The notes: generated by a model not told the origin, from the sequence alone. Shown: positions 1 to 7,051, counted from the stretch's first letter. The stretch is 64,000 bases of DNA from Microvirga sp. BSC39 (GCF_000739015.1 NZ_JPUG01000070.1:1-64000), one strand, 5' to 3'. Numbers and translations: made by a program.

Positions 1-4
1 CTTA

Positions 5-906
5 GTGCCCGTTTGAGAATTGCTACGGATGAGCGATGCGGCGGAGCATGAGGCTGCTCATGGCCACTCCGATCATAGCCTCGGAGACGTCGCAGTGCTC
101 TTCGTAGTCGCGCACCAGCCGGCGCCAGCGCGTCATCCAGCCGAATGTTCTCTCCACAACCCACCGGCGTGGCAGTGCTTGGAAACCCTGCTGGTCGGGC
201 AGCTTGCGTACGATCTCGATCACGAAATCCCGGTAAGCCGCCTCGCTCATCAGCCGCCCACGGTCGTAGGCCCCATCGGCAAACAGGTGCTTGAGCCACG
301 GCCAGCGCTGACGCACGGCCTTGATGATTTGCTCGGCCCCTTGAGCATCCTGGATGTCGGCGGTTGTGAGGTTGACCATGAGCAGGCGCCCGTCTGTGTC
401 CACTGCAATGTGCCGCTTGCGGCCCTTCACCTTCTTGGCCGCGTCATAGCCGCCTCCGCCCGGGGCTGCAGGCGCTTTGACCGTCTGGCTGTCGATCACG
501 CCAGCCGTCGGGCTCGCCTCCCGGCCTGAGCGCTCGCGGTCCAGCATGAGAGCGACATCGTGCAGGGTCTGGAACAGCAGGCGGCGGACAAAGCGCCGGA
601 ACCACCAATACACCGTCTGCCACGGCCCGAACTCATGCGGCAGCATGCGCCAGCCGCAGCCGGTGCGAGCCAGATAGCGGATGGCGTTGAGGATCTCGCG
701 CAGATCCACCTTGGGCTTGCGGCCACGCCGGGTGGGTTGAGGCAGGATCGGCCTGATCCGCTGCCATTCCTCATCGGTCAGGTCGGTCGGGTAGCGCTGC
801 CGCTCAAAGGCCTTCTGGCGCTCACGATGCTCTTTGGTCCACATCCGGCTCATGTGGACTCAAGACTAGCCCAATCTAACCCACTGCGACATTCTCAAAC
901 AGGCTC
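5..906 (-). mobile_element. IS5-family (IS427-type) insertion sequence, complete
   Basis: Terminal inverted repeats are visible at 5-20 (GTGCCCGTTTGAGAAT) and 891-906 (reverse complement GAGCCTGTTTGAGAAT), 14 of 16 identical, with a TA dinucleotide immediately outside each end (3-4 and 907-908) as the likely 2-bp target duplication. One transposase gene on the minus strand fills the element. Ends beginning GAG/GTG and a TA duplication fit the IS427 subgroup of IS5. The element looks intact. Exact ends rest on the TA interpretation; the repeats could be read a few bases longer into a CTTAG/CTAAG flank. Confidence 0.85.
23..853 (-). CDS. IS5-family DDE transposase
   Basis: A 276-residue transposase in a single uninterrupted frame. 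It has an N-terminal DUF4096-like region with the pattern LTDEEWQRIRPILP and a DDE catalytic core: D121 in VIDSQTVK, D193 in FADGAYD and E234 in VERTFGWM. The segment GYDAAKKVKGRKRHIAVDT between the two aspartates is typical of IS427-type enzymes. All catalytic residues are present, so it is probably active. It lies inside matching inverted repeats. It catalyses cut-and-paste style movement of the element; nothing suggests a passenger function. Confidence 0.95.
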   Translation of the reverse strand: MSRMWTKEHRERQKAFERQRYPTDLTDEEWQRIRPILPQPTRRGRKPKVDLREILNAIRYLARTGCGWRMLPHEFGPWQTVYWWFRRFVRRLLFQTLHDVALMLDRERSGREASPTAGVIDSQTVKAPAAPGGGGYDAAKKVKGRKRHIAVDTDGRLLMVNLTTADIQDAQGAEQIIKAVRQRWPWLKHLFADGAYDRGRLMSEAAYRDFVIEIVRKLPDQQGFQALPRRWVVERTFGWMTRWRRLVRDYEEHCDVSEAMIGVAMSSLMLRRIAHP

Positions 907-1013
907 TAAGGCATACAGGAGAGGGTTCACCTTTTTCGAGAGAGGGGTGCCATTCGCCTTTGGTGTGTTCTATCTATTGTTAAGCCTTCCGAGATAGGCA
1001 CAAAAAGCTTTAC

Positions 1014-1484
1014 CTACGTATTTAGCGGGTTCAACAACGGTTTCACATACGCTGCATCACCCCGTTGCAGCCTCCGTTCAAGCTCAAACGCAGCCTTGCC
1101 GCTTTCCACACAGGTCCACCTGAAACCCAAGTTTGCTTTAATGTAGTCGCGCGTAGCCTTATCCAGAGACAGACTGCCATCGGCTATCTCTGCAATACGG
1201 TTGTGAAGGGTAGGGAGAACAAGCCGATCTGCGACGTAAATACAAAATTGATCCCCGCTTCGTCTTCCGCTTGCATGGCTATTGAGCCTCCCCCAAGGGC
1301 CAGCCTTCCCGTTGCCCTCAGCACCGCCTATGAAACTCCGGCCTGACATACCGACATAGATGAAGGAGCCATCCCGGTTCCAAATCGTGTAGACCACTGC
1401 GCCTGAGCGAGGTACGTCGCCTGTAGGCCAGTCTGAGAACCAGTGGATAGGGCCGCTTATCAAAGCCTCCGTTGGGTGAGTCAT
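1014..1484 (-). CDS. GIY-YIG nuclease-like protein
   Basis: 156 residues. The segment AVVYTIWN (about 29-36) followed by FIYVGMSGRSF (41-51) matches the GIY-YIG core, with a variant VYT/YVG pair and the downstream arginine. A glutamate in FELERRLQRG near residue 133 could be the metal-binding residue. The family cuts DNA in homing endonucleases, UvrC and some restriction enzymes, but many short stand-alone members have no known role. It sits alone between the insertion sequence and small accessory genes, so it is island cargo. The assignment is by motif only; nuclease activity is unproven. Confidence 0.6.
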   Translation of the reverse strand: MTHPTEALISGPIHWFSDWPTGDVPRSGAVVYTIWNRDGSFIYVGMSGRSFIGGAEGNGKAGPWGRLNSHASGRRSGDQFCIYVADRLVLPTLHNRIAEIADGSLSLDKATRDYIKANLGFRWTCVESGKAAFELERRLQRGDAAYVKPLLNPLNT

Positions 1485-1554
1485 AGCGGTGCCTTTTTAG
1501 AGGACTGCTCTAACTCCATGCCTCTTGTCTCCCTGACCCAAACAGGAGCTGCTA

Positions 1555-1758
1555 ATGCCTCATGCCTTCCAAGTCGGTCAACTTGTACGCGCTACAGGAA
1601 AGTTCTCCGACCGAACAGGACAGGACGGTGTGTACGAAGTCGTTCGCCTGCTCCCTCCTGACACTGATGGTGTACCGAAGTACCGGATCAGGAGTCAGGC
1701 TCTAGGACAAGAGCGAGTGGTCAACCAGCCGGAGATTGCCAAGGGCCCGCAGGGCTAA
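1555..1758 (+). CDS. Small conserved protein, paralogue of the next gene
   Basis: A 67-residue protein with an AGGAG ribosome site (1544-1548) six bases before ATG. It shows the pattern FQVGQLVRA, then GVYEVVRLLP, GVPKYRIRS and an ERVV tail. The same pattern recurs in the gene at 1821-2075. As I remember them, short proteins of this layout are common and often multicopy in Rhizobiales; their function is unknown. The pattern suggests a small beta-barrel, SH3- or KOW-like, but this is inference. No signal peptide or membrane segment is visible. Confidence 0.65.
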   Translation: MPHAFQVGQLVRATGKFSDRTGQDGVYEVVRLLPPDTDGVPKYRIRSQALGQERVVNQPEIAKGPQG

Positions 1759-1820
1759 TCTCGCAGCAGCTCCCCTCGGTGCTGCGGAACTTGGATTAAC
1801 TTATGTTGGTTGGCTCCCTA

Positions 1821-2075
1821 ATGGCGGAGCATCGGTTCAGAGTTGGCGATCTTGTGCGGGTTGGGGCTGGCGTTGATGCAAAACCTGACAAGAGTTCGTT
1901 TGCCGCTGGTTCCTGCAATCATCCGAGCGGTATCCATGAGGTGACACGCCTTCTGCCTTCGATGGGCAGCGGTGAGCCGCAGTACCTCATCAAAGGCTGT
2001 TCTGGTCAACCGGAGCGCAACATAGGGGAGAGCCAGCTTACCTCTGCGGTTCACTTCCCCCAGCCCCGCCGCTGA
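1821..2075 (+). CDS. Small conserved protein, paralogue of the previous gene
   Basis: An 84-residue protein from the ATG at 1821; an in-frame ATG at 1803 is an alternative, and neither has a clear ribosome site. I chose 1821 because MAEHRFRVGDLVR aligns with the beginning of the neighbouring paralogue. Conserved blocks are FRVGDLVRV, GIHEVTRLLP, GEPQYLIKG and PERNIGESQL. It carries an extra stretch with CNHPSG between the first and second blocks compared with the 67-residue copy. Function unknown. The tandem arrangement on one strand indicates a local duplication that has since diverged. Confidence 0.6.
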   Translation: MAEHRFRVGDLVRVGAGVDAKPDKSSFAAGSCNHPSGIHEVTRLLPSMGSGEPQYLIKGCSGQPERNIGESQLTSAVHFPQPRR

Positions 2076-2195
2076 TAATCCAGCCTCCCCGAAATAGCGG
2101 CAGGCTGGATAGTCTCGATTGATCTATGTGAAGGCTATTGCTCCGGGAGCCTATACGGTTGTTTCCTCCTAAAGGGGGGGAAGCAACATGGGGAC

Positions 2196-2519
2196 GTGAC
2201 CTATCTGATCTGCCTCAATGCTCTTCATCAGGCCTATCGCGAGCTTGAAGAGACGCGGCTTCGGTGTCGTGGGGCCGCTCATGCTCTCACAACGATCCGT
2301 GAGACTCTGGATCAGGCTCTAGATCTTGCTTATCAGAAGCAATCTTTCGGTCCCCTCAACAACCTTTTTGATGAAGAAGAGGCTGCGCTTGCATCCTATG
2401 AGCAATCGCTAGTCAAGGTCAGGGAAACAGAGGGACGGTGGGCGGCCATGAGTCTAGCCTTGGCTTATGAGAGAGAGCGTTCACAGGCAGGGCAGGTGTT
2501 CTCTACCCGCGCCAACTGA
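2196..2519 (+). CDS. Hypothetical helical protein, GTG start
   Basis: 107 residues. The GTG at 2196 follows a purine-rich ribosome site (2173-2182); an ATG at 2188 in another frame runs into a stop after three codons. The protein is predicted to be almost entirely helical, with two heptad-like stretches (HQAYRELEETRLRCRG and DEEEAALASYEQSL), and has no signal peptide. I do not recognise a family. It lies among short island genes on the same strand and may be co-transcribed with the DUF6894-type gene downstream. Confidence 0.5.
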   Translation: MTYLICLNALHQAYRELEETRLRCRGAAHALTTIRETLDQALDLAYQKQSFGPLNNLFDEEEAALASYEQSLVKVRETEGRWAAMSLALAYERERSQAGQVFSTRAN

Positions 2520-2570
2520 CCTGTGAGTATGTTTTAGAATAACCCATTTGAGCAAGTTGCTGGTGAAGTC

Positions 2571-2930
2571 ATGCTGGCTAATATTCCTGCCATCATGCCA
2601 CGTTACAATCTCTTTCTCTATAACCAGCGCAAGCGGGTCAGGTATCCTGAAACCTTAGATCTTCCCGATGTTGATGCCGCGCAGGGTATCGCTCAGAGGG
2701 TGGCAAACGTCTTTATGGAGGTTGTTCCATATTGGGATGAACTGACTTCCGAGCAGCAGAACCGCTATGTGGTCGAGATTGTAGATGAGGCGGGAGAACT
2801 GCTCCTGACTGTACCATTCAGGAGAAAGAGGAAGCGAAGGCTGGTCCGTCTGAAAGGTTCAATCATCAAGAGAAAAAGGCCCCACCAGGATCACTCAACT
2901 GATGGGGCTGGAGAGTCTCAGGAGGAATAG
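2571..2930 (+). CDS. DUF6894-type protein with basic tail
   Basis: 119 residues from ATG 2571; the internal ATG at 2595 gives the family-like start MPRYNLFLYN and may be the true one. The order MPRY...LDLPDVDAAQGIAQ...VVEIVDEAGELLLTVPF is that of the short DUF6894 proteins found many times in Rhizobiales genomes, whose role is unknown. This copy is unusual in a strongly basic extension after the conserved core (RRKRKRRLVRLKG and KRKRPHQ), which could bind nucleic acid or be an elongation specific to this island. No membrane segment is visible. Confidence 0.6.
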   Translation: MLANIPAIMPRYNLFLYNQRKRVRYPETLDLPDVDAAQGIAQRVANVFMEVVPYWDELTSEQQNRYVVEIVDEAGELLLTVPFRRKRKRRLVRLKGSIIKRKRPHQDHSTDGAGESQEE

Positions 2931-3048
2931 CCACAGTCTGACACATGCCTTGGCTGGGTCTGTGCGATTGCACACCAGCACCAGCAGTCGAGCCTTAATC
3001 CTAAGCTGGAAGAAAGCAATCCACAGCCATCCACAGGCTGACTAGAAT

Positions 3049-3063
3049 GTTCCCTATTTGTTC
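3049..3063 (+). promoter_or_regulatory. Predicted LexA (SOS) box, alphaproteobacterial type
   Basis: GTTC-CCTATTT-GTTC is an exact match to the alphaproteobacterial LexA operator GTTC-N7-GTTC, with flanks (T before, TC after) that also resemble known boxes. It lies 45 bases upstream of the ATG of the small membrane protein at 3108. One such match could occur by chance in a window this size; its position in front of a gene makes it more credible. Confidence 0.6.
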
Positions 3064-3107
3064 TCATTCTGTGATAGGTTCAGGGACATGATGAGGGAGA
3101 ACAAGAA

Positions 3108-3239
3108 ATGAGGTTGCCTCGCCTGTCCCTGCGTATCTGGAAGTTGCTCGACGCACATGCCGAGGGTCTTCCTGCTATTGGAGCCTTGGCGCTCATTGTG
3201 CTGCTGCTGGTTGTAGCAAAGTATCTGGCCGACCTGTGA
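3108..3239 (+). CDS. Small single-span membrane protein, predicted SOS-inducible
   Basis: A 43-residue frame with a ribosome site (GAGGGA, 3093-3098) nine bases before ATG. The product starts basic (MRLPRLSLRIWKLLDAH) and ends with one hydrophobic segment, LPAIGALALIVLLLVVAKYL, so it is probably an inner-membrane protein with its N-terminus in the cytoplasm. The upstream LexA box suggests DNA-damage induction. Size, topology and regulation recall Caulobacter SidA, a 29-residue SOS-induced inhibitor of division, but I see no sequence relation. A hairpin terminator follows 74 bases after the stop. Whether it is translated is untested; toxin-like or phage holin-like roles are alternatives. Confidence 0.5.
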   Translation: MRLPRLSLRIWKLLDAHAEGLPAIGALALIVLLLVVAKYLADL

Positions 3240-3291
3240 ACCGAAGAGAGAACTGCCAGAAGGCTTGGCTGTTGCCCTTACGAACTTCATT

Positions 3292-3408
3292 GGTCCCTTT
3301 CTGATAAACTATGAGCCTGACGGTCACTCCATCAGGCTCTTTTCTTTTGTTTAGTCAGCTGTCGCCTTAGCCACCTTCTCTGCCCTCAGGTGAGTATCTC
3401 AGCTCAAC
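3292..3408. repeat. Direct repeat, copy 1: terminator plus integrase 3' end
   Basis: This stretch is homologous to 4068-4202. Both share GGTCC, CCCTTTCTG, TAAACT, the hairpin ATGAGCCTGACGG...ATCAGGCTCTTTTCTT, and the complement of an integrase C-terminus. Copy 2 belongs to the intact integrase; copy 1 is diverged. Confidence 0.8.
3313..3345 (+). terminator. Rho-independent terminator, copy 1
   Basis: An 8-bp perfect stem (GAGCCTGA 3313-3320, TCAGGCTC 3332-3339) is followed by TTTTCTTTT on the plus strand. It ends transcription from the small membrane protein gene. It is nearly identical to the terminator at 4093. Confidence 0.8.
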
Positions 3409-3500
3409 TCTCTTAAACCATGATGGCCGCTGATAACTGCTGCGTCAGGCGTATCATCCCTCCACCGATCATGAACAATCGCTGTCGAAGCTGTTTGGCT
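3351..3500 (-). pseudogene. Decayed 3' end of a second tyrosine integrase
   Basis: Read on the minus strand, this region encodes a degenerate version of the C-terminus of the intact integrase at 4133-5128. AVISGHH aligns with ALISGHR, and THLRAEKVAKATAD then stop (TAA at 3351-3353) aligns with THLRPEKVAEKLATATLS. An in-frame TGA replaces the arginine just before the catalytic tyrosine, and the tyrosine itself is lost. Similarity fades beyond about 3450, so the left boundary is approximate. It is followed by the same type of terminator as the intact gene. It is best explained as the remnant of an older related element at the same tRNA locus. Confidence 0.65.
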
Positions 3501-3578
3501 CTGCTTCAAGGGACCTAGTGCATCCTCTTGGACAATGGGGTGGCTCAGGACGAGTTCATCCCTGTGAGGAGGGTTCTT

Positions 3579-3992
3579 ATGAGCATCGGTTGGAAAAAGG
3601 TAGTTCTCGGAACATTGGCCGCTCTTGCACTAGGAGGTGCCGCTCAGGCGTCAGAGGTGAGCATCACGATCCGCACCAATGATCGTCTGCCTCACCGGGT
3701 CGCAGACTACGATGGCGACTTGTTTGAGCGTCGCCAATACAGCCGGACGGAACACGGGTATGAACATCGTGATCCGGATCGCTACTATGGTCGCCCTGTT
3801 CCTGAGTGGCGTGAGAGAAAGCACCGCCATGGCGAGTATCGGAGTATTCCGGTCGTGGACCGGCATGAATGGCACCAGCCTGTCTATGCTAGACCGCATT
3901 GGCGCCATCAGGGAGGCTGCAAGATTATCATCAACGAGCGGGTGAACCGCTGGGGCGAGAGGGTTCAGGTGCGTAAGGAAATCTGTCGCTGA
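3579..3992 (+). CDS. Secreted His/Arg-rich protein of unknown function
   Basis: 137 residues from ATG 3579, preceded by the ribosome site GAGGAGG (3566-3572); an in-frame ATG at 3528 has no such site. A Sec signal peptide is clear: basic MSIGWKK, a hydrophobic core (VVLGTLAALALGG) and cleavage after AQA. The mature part is rich in His, Arg and Tyr (for example HGYEHRDPDRYYGR and KHRHGEYR) and ends with two cysteines, in GGCKIII and KEICR, that could form a disulfide. Periplasmic metal or anion binding is possible but unsupported. It ends at a strong terminator shared with the convergent integrase region. Confidence 0.65.
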   Translation: MSIGWKKVVLGTLAALALGGAAQASEVSITIRTNDRLPHRVADYDGDLFERRQYSRTEHGYEHRDPDRYYGRPVPEWRERKHRHGEYRSIPVVDRHEWHQPVYARPHWRHQGGCKIIINERVNRWGERVQVRKEICR

Positions 3993-4067
3993 ACCAGTTG
4001 CCGTTTGCCAGGACAGCTAGCAGAGGGAACTCAGGGCTAGCTAGGCCGTTAGCTTAGCGAGGTTTTT

Positions 4068-4202
4068 GGTCCTCCCTTTCTGCTAAACTTATGAGCCTGA
4101 CGGAAATCCGCCATCAGGCTCTTTTCTTGTGGTTAGCTCAGGGTCGCCGTAGCCAATTTCTCAGCTACCTTCTCAGGCCTGAGGTGAGTGTATCGGCTCA
4201 AC
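4068..4202. repeat. Direct repeat, copy 2: terminator plus integrase 3' end
   Basis: Partner of 3292-3408. This copy contains the functional 3' end of the integrase and the terminator at 4093. The two copies lie about 780 bases apart in the same orientation. Confidence 0.8.
4093..4127 (+). terminator. Rho-independent terminator, copy 2
   Basis: GAGCCTGA (4093-4100) pairs with TCAGGCTC (4114-4121), followed by TTTTCTT. It ends plus-strand transcription from the secreted-protein gene and separates it from the convergent integrase. Confidence 0.8.
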
Positions 4203-5128
4203 ATCCGTGGATCCCGGTGTCCACTGATCAGAGCCACCTCAGGAACGGTGAGGCCATACTCAAAGAAACGGGATACGGCTTCGTGGCGTAGGTCATGTAG
4301 TCTCAGGTCTTCCAAGCCAGCCCTGCGCCTTAGCCTCTCCCAAGCAAGACGCACAGCATTGGGCGTAACTGGGAAGACTCGCTCATCCCTTCGCTCCAAC
4401 GAGGCCAATATCTCAACAGCCTTGGGTGTGAGCGGGATGGTCCGGGGATGCCCGTTCTTGGTCTTAAGGATACGAATGGTCGGAGCAGTCAGGTCTACAT
4501 CCTTCCATCGGATTGACAGGAGTTCACCCCGGCGCATCCCGGTTTCGATGGCGAGGGCAACAAGAGGGCGAAGATACCACGCTGATTTGGAGCTAAGCGC
4601 ATCAGCCAACCGTGCATTATCCCCATCTTCAAGACGCCGTTCTCTTGGCTTGGAGTCGTTCGGAAGCTTGATCTGATGGACCGGATTGGTGTGAATAGGC
4701 ATACCCCATTCAGTCCGTGCTACCTCAAAGACATGGCGAAGTACCACTAACTCTCGTCGGACGGATGCTGGTTTAACAACCTTCAACCGATCTTCCCGAT
4801 AGTGGGATACTGACGCTCCTGACAGATTGTGAAGGTTGGTGTTGGCGATGCTGTGGTTGAGAAGCTGACGTAACCGGGATTGCTCGAACCTCACGCCTCG
4901 CTTCCTTGGTGTGACTTCCTGCTCATACCTCCTGAGAAGGTCAGCAACGGTCATGCCCTTGAAGTCTCTGATTGTGGTCGGAAGCTCAGCTCGGTCGATT
5001 TGCCTTTCCTTATCCCGCGCCCATTCAGCGGCGTCGGTTCTGACAGAAAAGGATTTGGTGAGAGGCGGGAAGCCCTCTCTTCGCACTTGGACTTGCCAGG
5101 AAGAGCCTCTCTTGCGGATGGTCGCCAT
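4133..5128 (-). CDS. Tyrosine recombinase / phage-type integrase
   Basis: 331 residues, a full-length integrase. An N-terminal arm-binding region (IRKRGSSWQVQVRREGF) is followed by a SAM-like core-binding domain (about 60-150) and the catalytic domain. Catalytic residues are all present: R199 in TGMRRGEL, K224, H278 and R281 in HDLRHE, H304 in SGHRD and Y313 in SRYTHL. The enzyme performs site-specific integration and excision of the island. It lies 110 bases from the 3' end of tRNA-Arg, the usual geometry when that tRNA end is the attachment site. A decayed homologous 3' end is found at 3351-3500. Confidence 0.93.
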   Translation of the reverse strand: MATIRKRGSSWQVQVRREGFPPLTKSFSVRTDAAEWARDKERQIDRAELPTTIRDFKGMTVADLLRRYEQEVTPRKRGVRFEQSRLRQLLNHSIANTNLHNLSGASVSHYREDRLKVVKPASVRRELVVLRHVFEVARTEWGMPIHTNPVHQIKLPNDSKPRERRLEDGDNARLADALSSKSAWYLRPLVALAIETGMRRGELLSIRWKDVDLTAPTIRILKTKNGHPRTIPLTPKAVEILASLERRDERVFPVTPNAVRLAWERLRRRAGLEDLRLHDLRHEAVSRFFEYGLTVPEVALISGHRDPRMLSRYTHLRPEKVAEKLATATLS

Positions 5129-5238
5129 TGGTCGTGTTTCCGTTCAGCTGTGACAGGGCTGTGACGGACTAGACTTCTTGGCTGTTTGAGAGGCTTCGCC
5201 TTTGCTCCTGAAACCCAAGTTCTAGAAGGGTTTAGGAA

Positions 5239-5315
5239 TGGCGCACCCGACACGATTCGAACGTGTGACCTTTGCCTTCGGAGGGCAACGCTCTATCCAG
5301 CTGAGCTACGGGTGC
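5239..5315 (-). tRNA. tRNA-Arg (anticodon CCG)
   Basis: A 77-nucleotide cloverleaf reads on the minus strand. The acceptor stem is GCACCCG with CGGGTGC, discriminator G and an encoded CCA. The D arm GCTCAGCTGGATAGAGC, the anticodon stem TTGCC/GGCAA with loop CTCCGAA (anticodon CCG) and the T arm with loop TTCGAAT are standard. Its 3' end faces the integrase, so it probably contains the attachment site of the island on the left. I found no second copy of the tRNA 3' end in the window, so the far boundary lies outside. Confidence 0.96.
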
Positions 5316-5375
5316 TTGCGGCGGTTCGCCTTCTCTTTCCCTACCCGATTACGCGCTTCAGGGCAACCTCTCCGC

Positions 5376-6140
5376 TCACGAGGCTTGCCGGGAGGTGGTT
5401 CCGGAGGGCGGCAGGACCAGGGCGAGGTCGGCCTCGTTCATGATCCGGAACTGCCCCGGCTCCAGATCCGTCGGCAGGTCCAGGGCGCCGATCCGGTTGC
5501 GGTGCAGAGCCGTGACGTGGTTGCCCACGGCCGCGAACATGCGCCGGACCTGATGGTAGCGCCCCTCCGTGACGGTGACGTGGGCGCTTGTCGGGGAGAG
5601 CACCTCCATCTGCGCCGGCAGGAGCGGCTTGTCCTCGCCTTCCAGCATCAGGGTGCCGGAGGCGAAGATCTCGCCCTCGTCGCCTTTCAAGAGCCGATCG
5701 AGGGTCACGTGGTAGCGCTTGGAGACATTGGCGCGGGGCGAGATGATGCGGTGGAGCAGGTTGCCGTCGTCGGTCATGAGCAGCAGCCCCGAGGTCTCCT
5801 TATCGAGGCGACCGACCGTCGAGAGCGCCGGGTCGCGCCGGCGCCAGCGGTCGGGCAACAGGCTGTAGACCAGGGGGCCCGCCTCCTTGTGCGAGCAGGT
5901 GACGCCCAAGGGCTTGTGCAGCATCAGGATGAAGCCCGGCGGCGGATCGAGGGGCTTGCCTTGAACCTTCATCCTTGCCGGGAGGTCGCGGGTGACGGGA
6001 ATGCGCTGATCGGAATCCTCGACCGCCTCCCCGTCCAGGGTCACGAGCCCGGCCCCGACGAGCTGCTGCACCTCCCGGCGGGAGCCGTAGCCCAGATTGG
6101 CCAGGAGCCGGTCGAGACGCAGGGTCGGTGTCTTGCTCAT
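5376..6140 (-). CDS. rsuA: Pseudouridine synthase, RsuA/RluB family
   Basis: 254 residues. An N-terminal S4 RNA-binding domain (RLDRLLANLGYGSRREVQQL, about 8-27) is followed by the catalytic domain with GRLDKETSGLLLMTDDG, whose aspartate is the catalytic residue, and the family motif VTEGRYHQVRRM. These enzymes convert a uridine in rRNA to pseudouridine; the RsuA type acts on 16S rRNA. The members RsuA, RluB, RluE and RluF are hard to separate by eye, so the substrate is inferred. Its start overlaps the stop of the rsmC-like gene by four bases, and the two form an rRNA-modification operon. Confidence 0.88.
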   Translation of the reverse strand: MSKTPTLRLDRLLANLGYGSRREVQQLVGAGLVTLDGEAVEDSDQRIPVTRDLPARMKVQGKPLDPPPGFILMLHKPLGVTCSHKEAGPLVYSLLPDRWRRRDPALSTVGRLDKETSGLLLMTDDGNLLHRIISPRANVSKRYHVTLDRLLKGDEGEIFASGTLMLEGEDKPLLPAQMEVLSPTSAHVTVTEGRYHQVRRMFAAVGNHVTALHRNRIGALDLPTDLEPGQFRIMNEADLALVLPPSGTTSRQAS

Positions 6141-7051
6141 TTCAGCGCCTCGTAGATCTTGTATCCGCCAGCCTCTACTTTCGGGGTCACGCGCCGGAAC
6201 AGGGGCTTCAGCACGTTCTCGTAGGGCAGATGGCGGTTGGCGACGAGCCAGAGGACGCCGCCGGGGCGCAGGGCTTCGGCGGCCCGGCGGATGAAGCTCT
6301 GGCCCAAGCTCTGGTCTTCGGCGCCGCCGTCGTGGAACGGCGGGTTCATGACCACGAAATTGAGGCCCTGGAGCCCAGGGCCGTTGCGGACATCCACCCA
6401 GCGCACCTCAGCGCGCGGATCGGCGATGTTGCGGGACGCCATCTCGACGGCACGGCGGTCGATATCGAGCATCGCAAGGTGCTCCACCGTGGGAGAGGCC
6501 AGGATCGTGCGGGCGAGAACACCGATGCCGCAGCCGAAGTCCGCCCCTCTGCCGCTGAACGCGGGCAGGTTCTGCTCCAGCAGCACGCTGCCGGGATCGA
6601 GGCGGTTCCAGCTGAACACGCCGGGCCAGGTCCACAGGCCCGACGCCTCATCCAGGCGCGGCCCGCCCTCGGCCAGCGGCTCGTCGAGACCGGTCAGCAG
6701 CGTGGGCCGCTCACAGGTGCAGATGCGGAAGTGCCGCCGGGATGTCTCCGAGACCGAGCACCCGAAGGCCTTGAGCTCCTTGGCGATACGCGAGCCGCCC
6801 TTGTCCTTGGGCGCCAGAATCGTCAGGGCGCCGCCGGGGGCGAGCACCCGCAGCGCCAGCGCGGTGGTGTAGCGCCGCTCCACGGTGCCGGGCGGCGCCA
6901 GCACGAGCATGTCGCTGAACGAGCCCTCCGGCTGCTCCTCCAGCTTCGCGGAGCCGGGAATCAGGGGCGAGAACTGGGCAGCACCCTCCGGCGCTTGAGC
7001 CAGTTCGGCCGGAGGCGTCCCGTAGACGCCGCTTCGTGTCGTGTCGTGCAA
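6137..7051 (-). CDS. rsmC: Class I SAM-dependent methyltransferase, RsmC-like
   Basis: 304 residues with the two-domain layout of RsmC/RlmG. A degenerate N-terminal Rossmann domain (DMLVLAPPGTVERRYTTAL, PGGALTILAPKDKGG) precedes a catalytic one with the SAM-binding loop ADFGCGIGVLARTIL and the target-base motif NPPFHDGG. ANRHLPYE near the C-terminus is also characteristic. RsmC methylates G1207 of 16S rRNA in E. coli; the related RlmG acts on 23S rRNA. Coupling with an RsuA-type gene supports a ribosomal role. The exact base is not determinable here. Confidence 0.82.
   Translation of the reverse strand: MHDTTRSGVYGTPPAELAQAPEGAAQFSPLIPGSAKLEEQPEGSFSDMLVLAPPGTVERRYTTALALRVLAPGGALTILAPKDKGGSRIAKELKAFGCSVSETSRRHFRICTCERPTLLTGLDEPLAEGGPRLDEASGLWTWPGVFSWNRLDPGSVLLEQNLPAFSGRGADFGCGIGVLARTILASPTVEHLAMLDIDRRAVEMASRNIADPRAEVRWVDVRNGPGLQGLNFVVMNPPFHDGGAEDQSLGQSFIRRAAEALRPGGVLWLVANRHLPYENVLKPLFRRVTPKVEAGGYKIYEALK

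Noticed and set aside
907..1013. Possible gene remnant right of the insertion sequence
   Set aside because: Only short frames without start signals; nothing recognisable.
3020..3035. Two TCCACA motifs ten bases apart, like DnaA boxes
   Set aside because: Neither matches TTATCCACA, and there are no other origin features or replication genes nearby.
3054..3290. 78-codon minus-strand frame across the LexA box and small membrane protein
   Set aside because: It would start in a repeat region without a ribosome site and runs against the better supported 43-residue gene.
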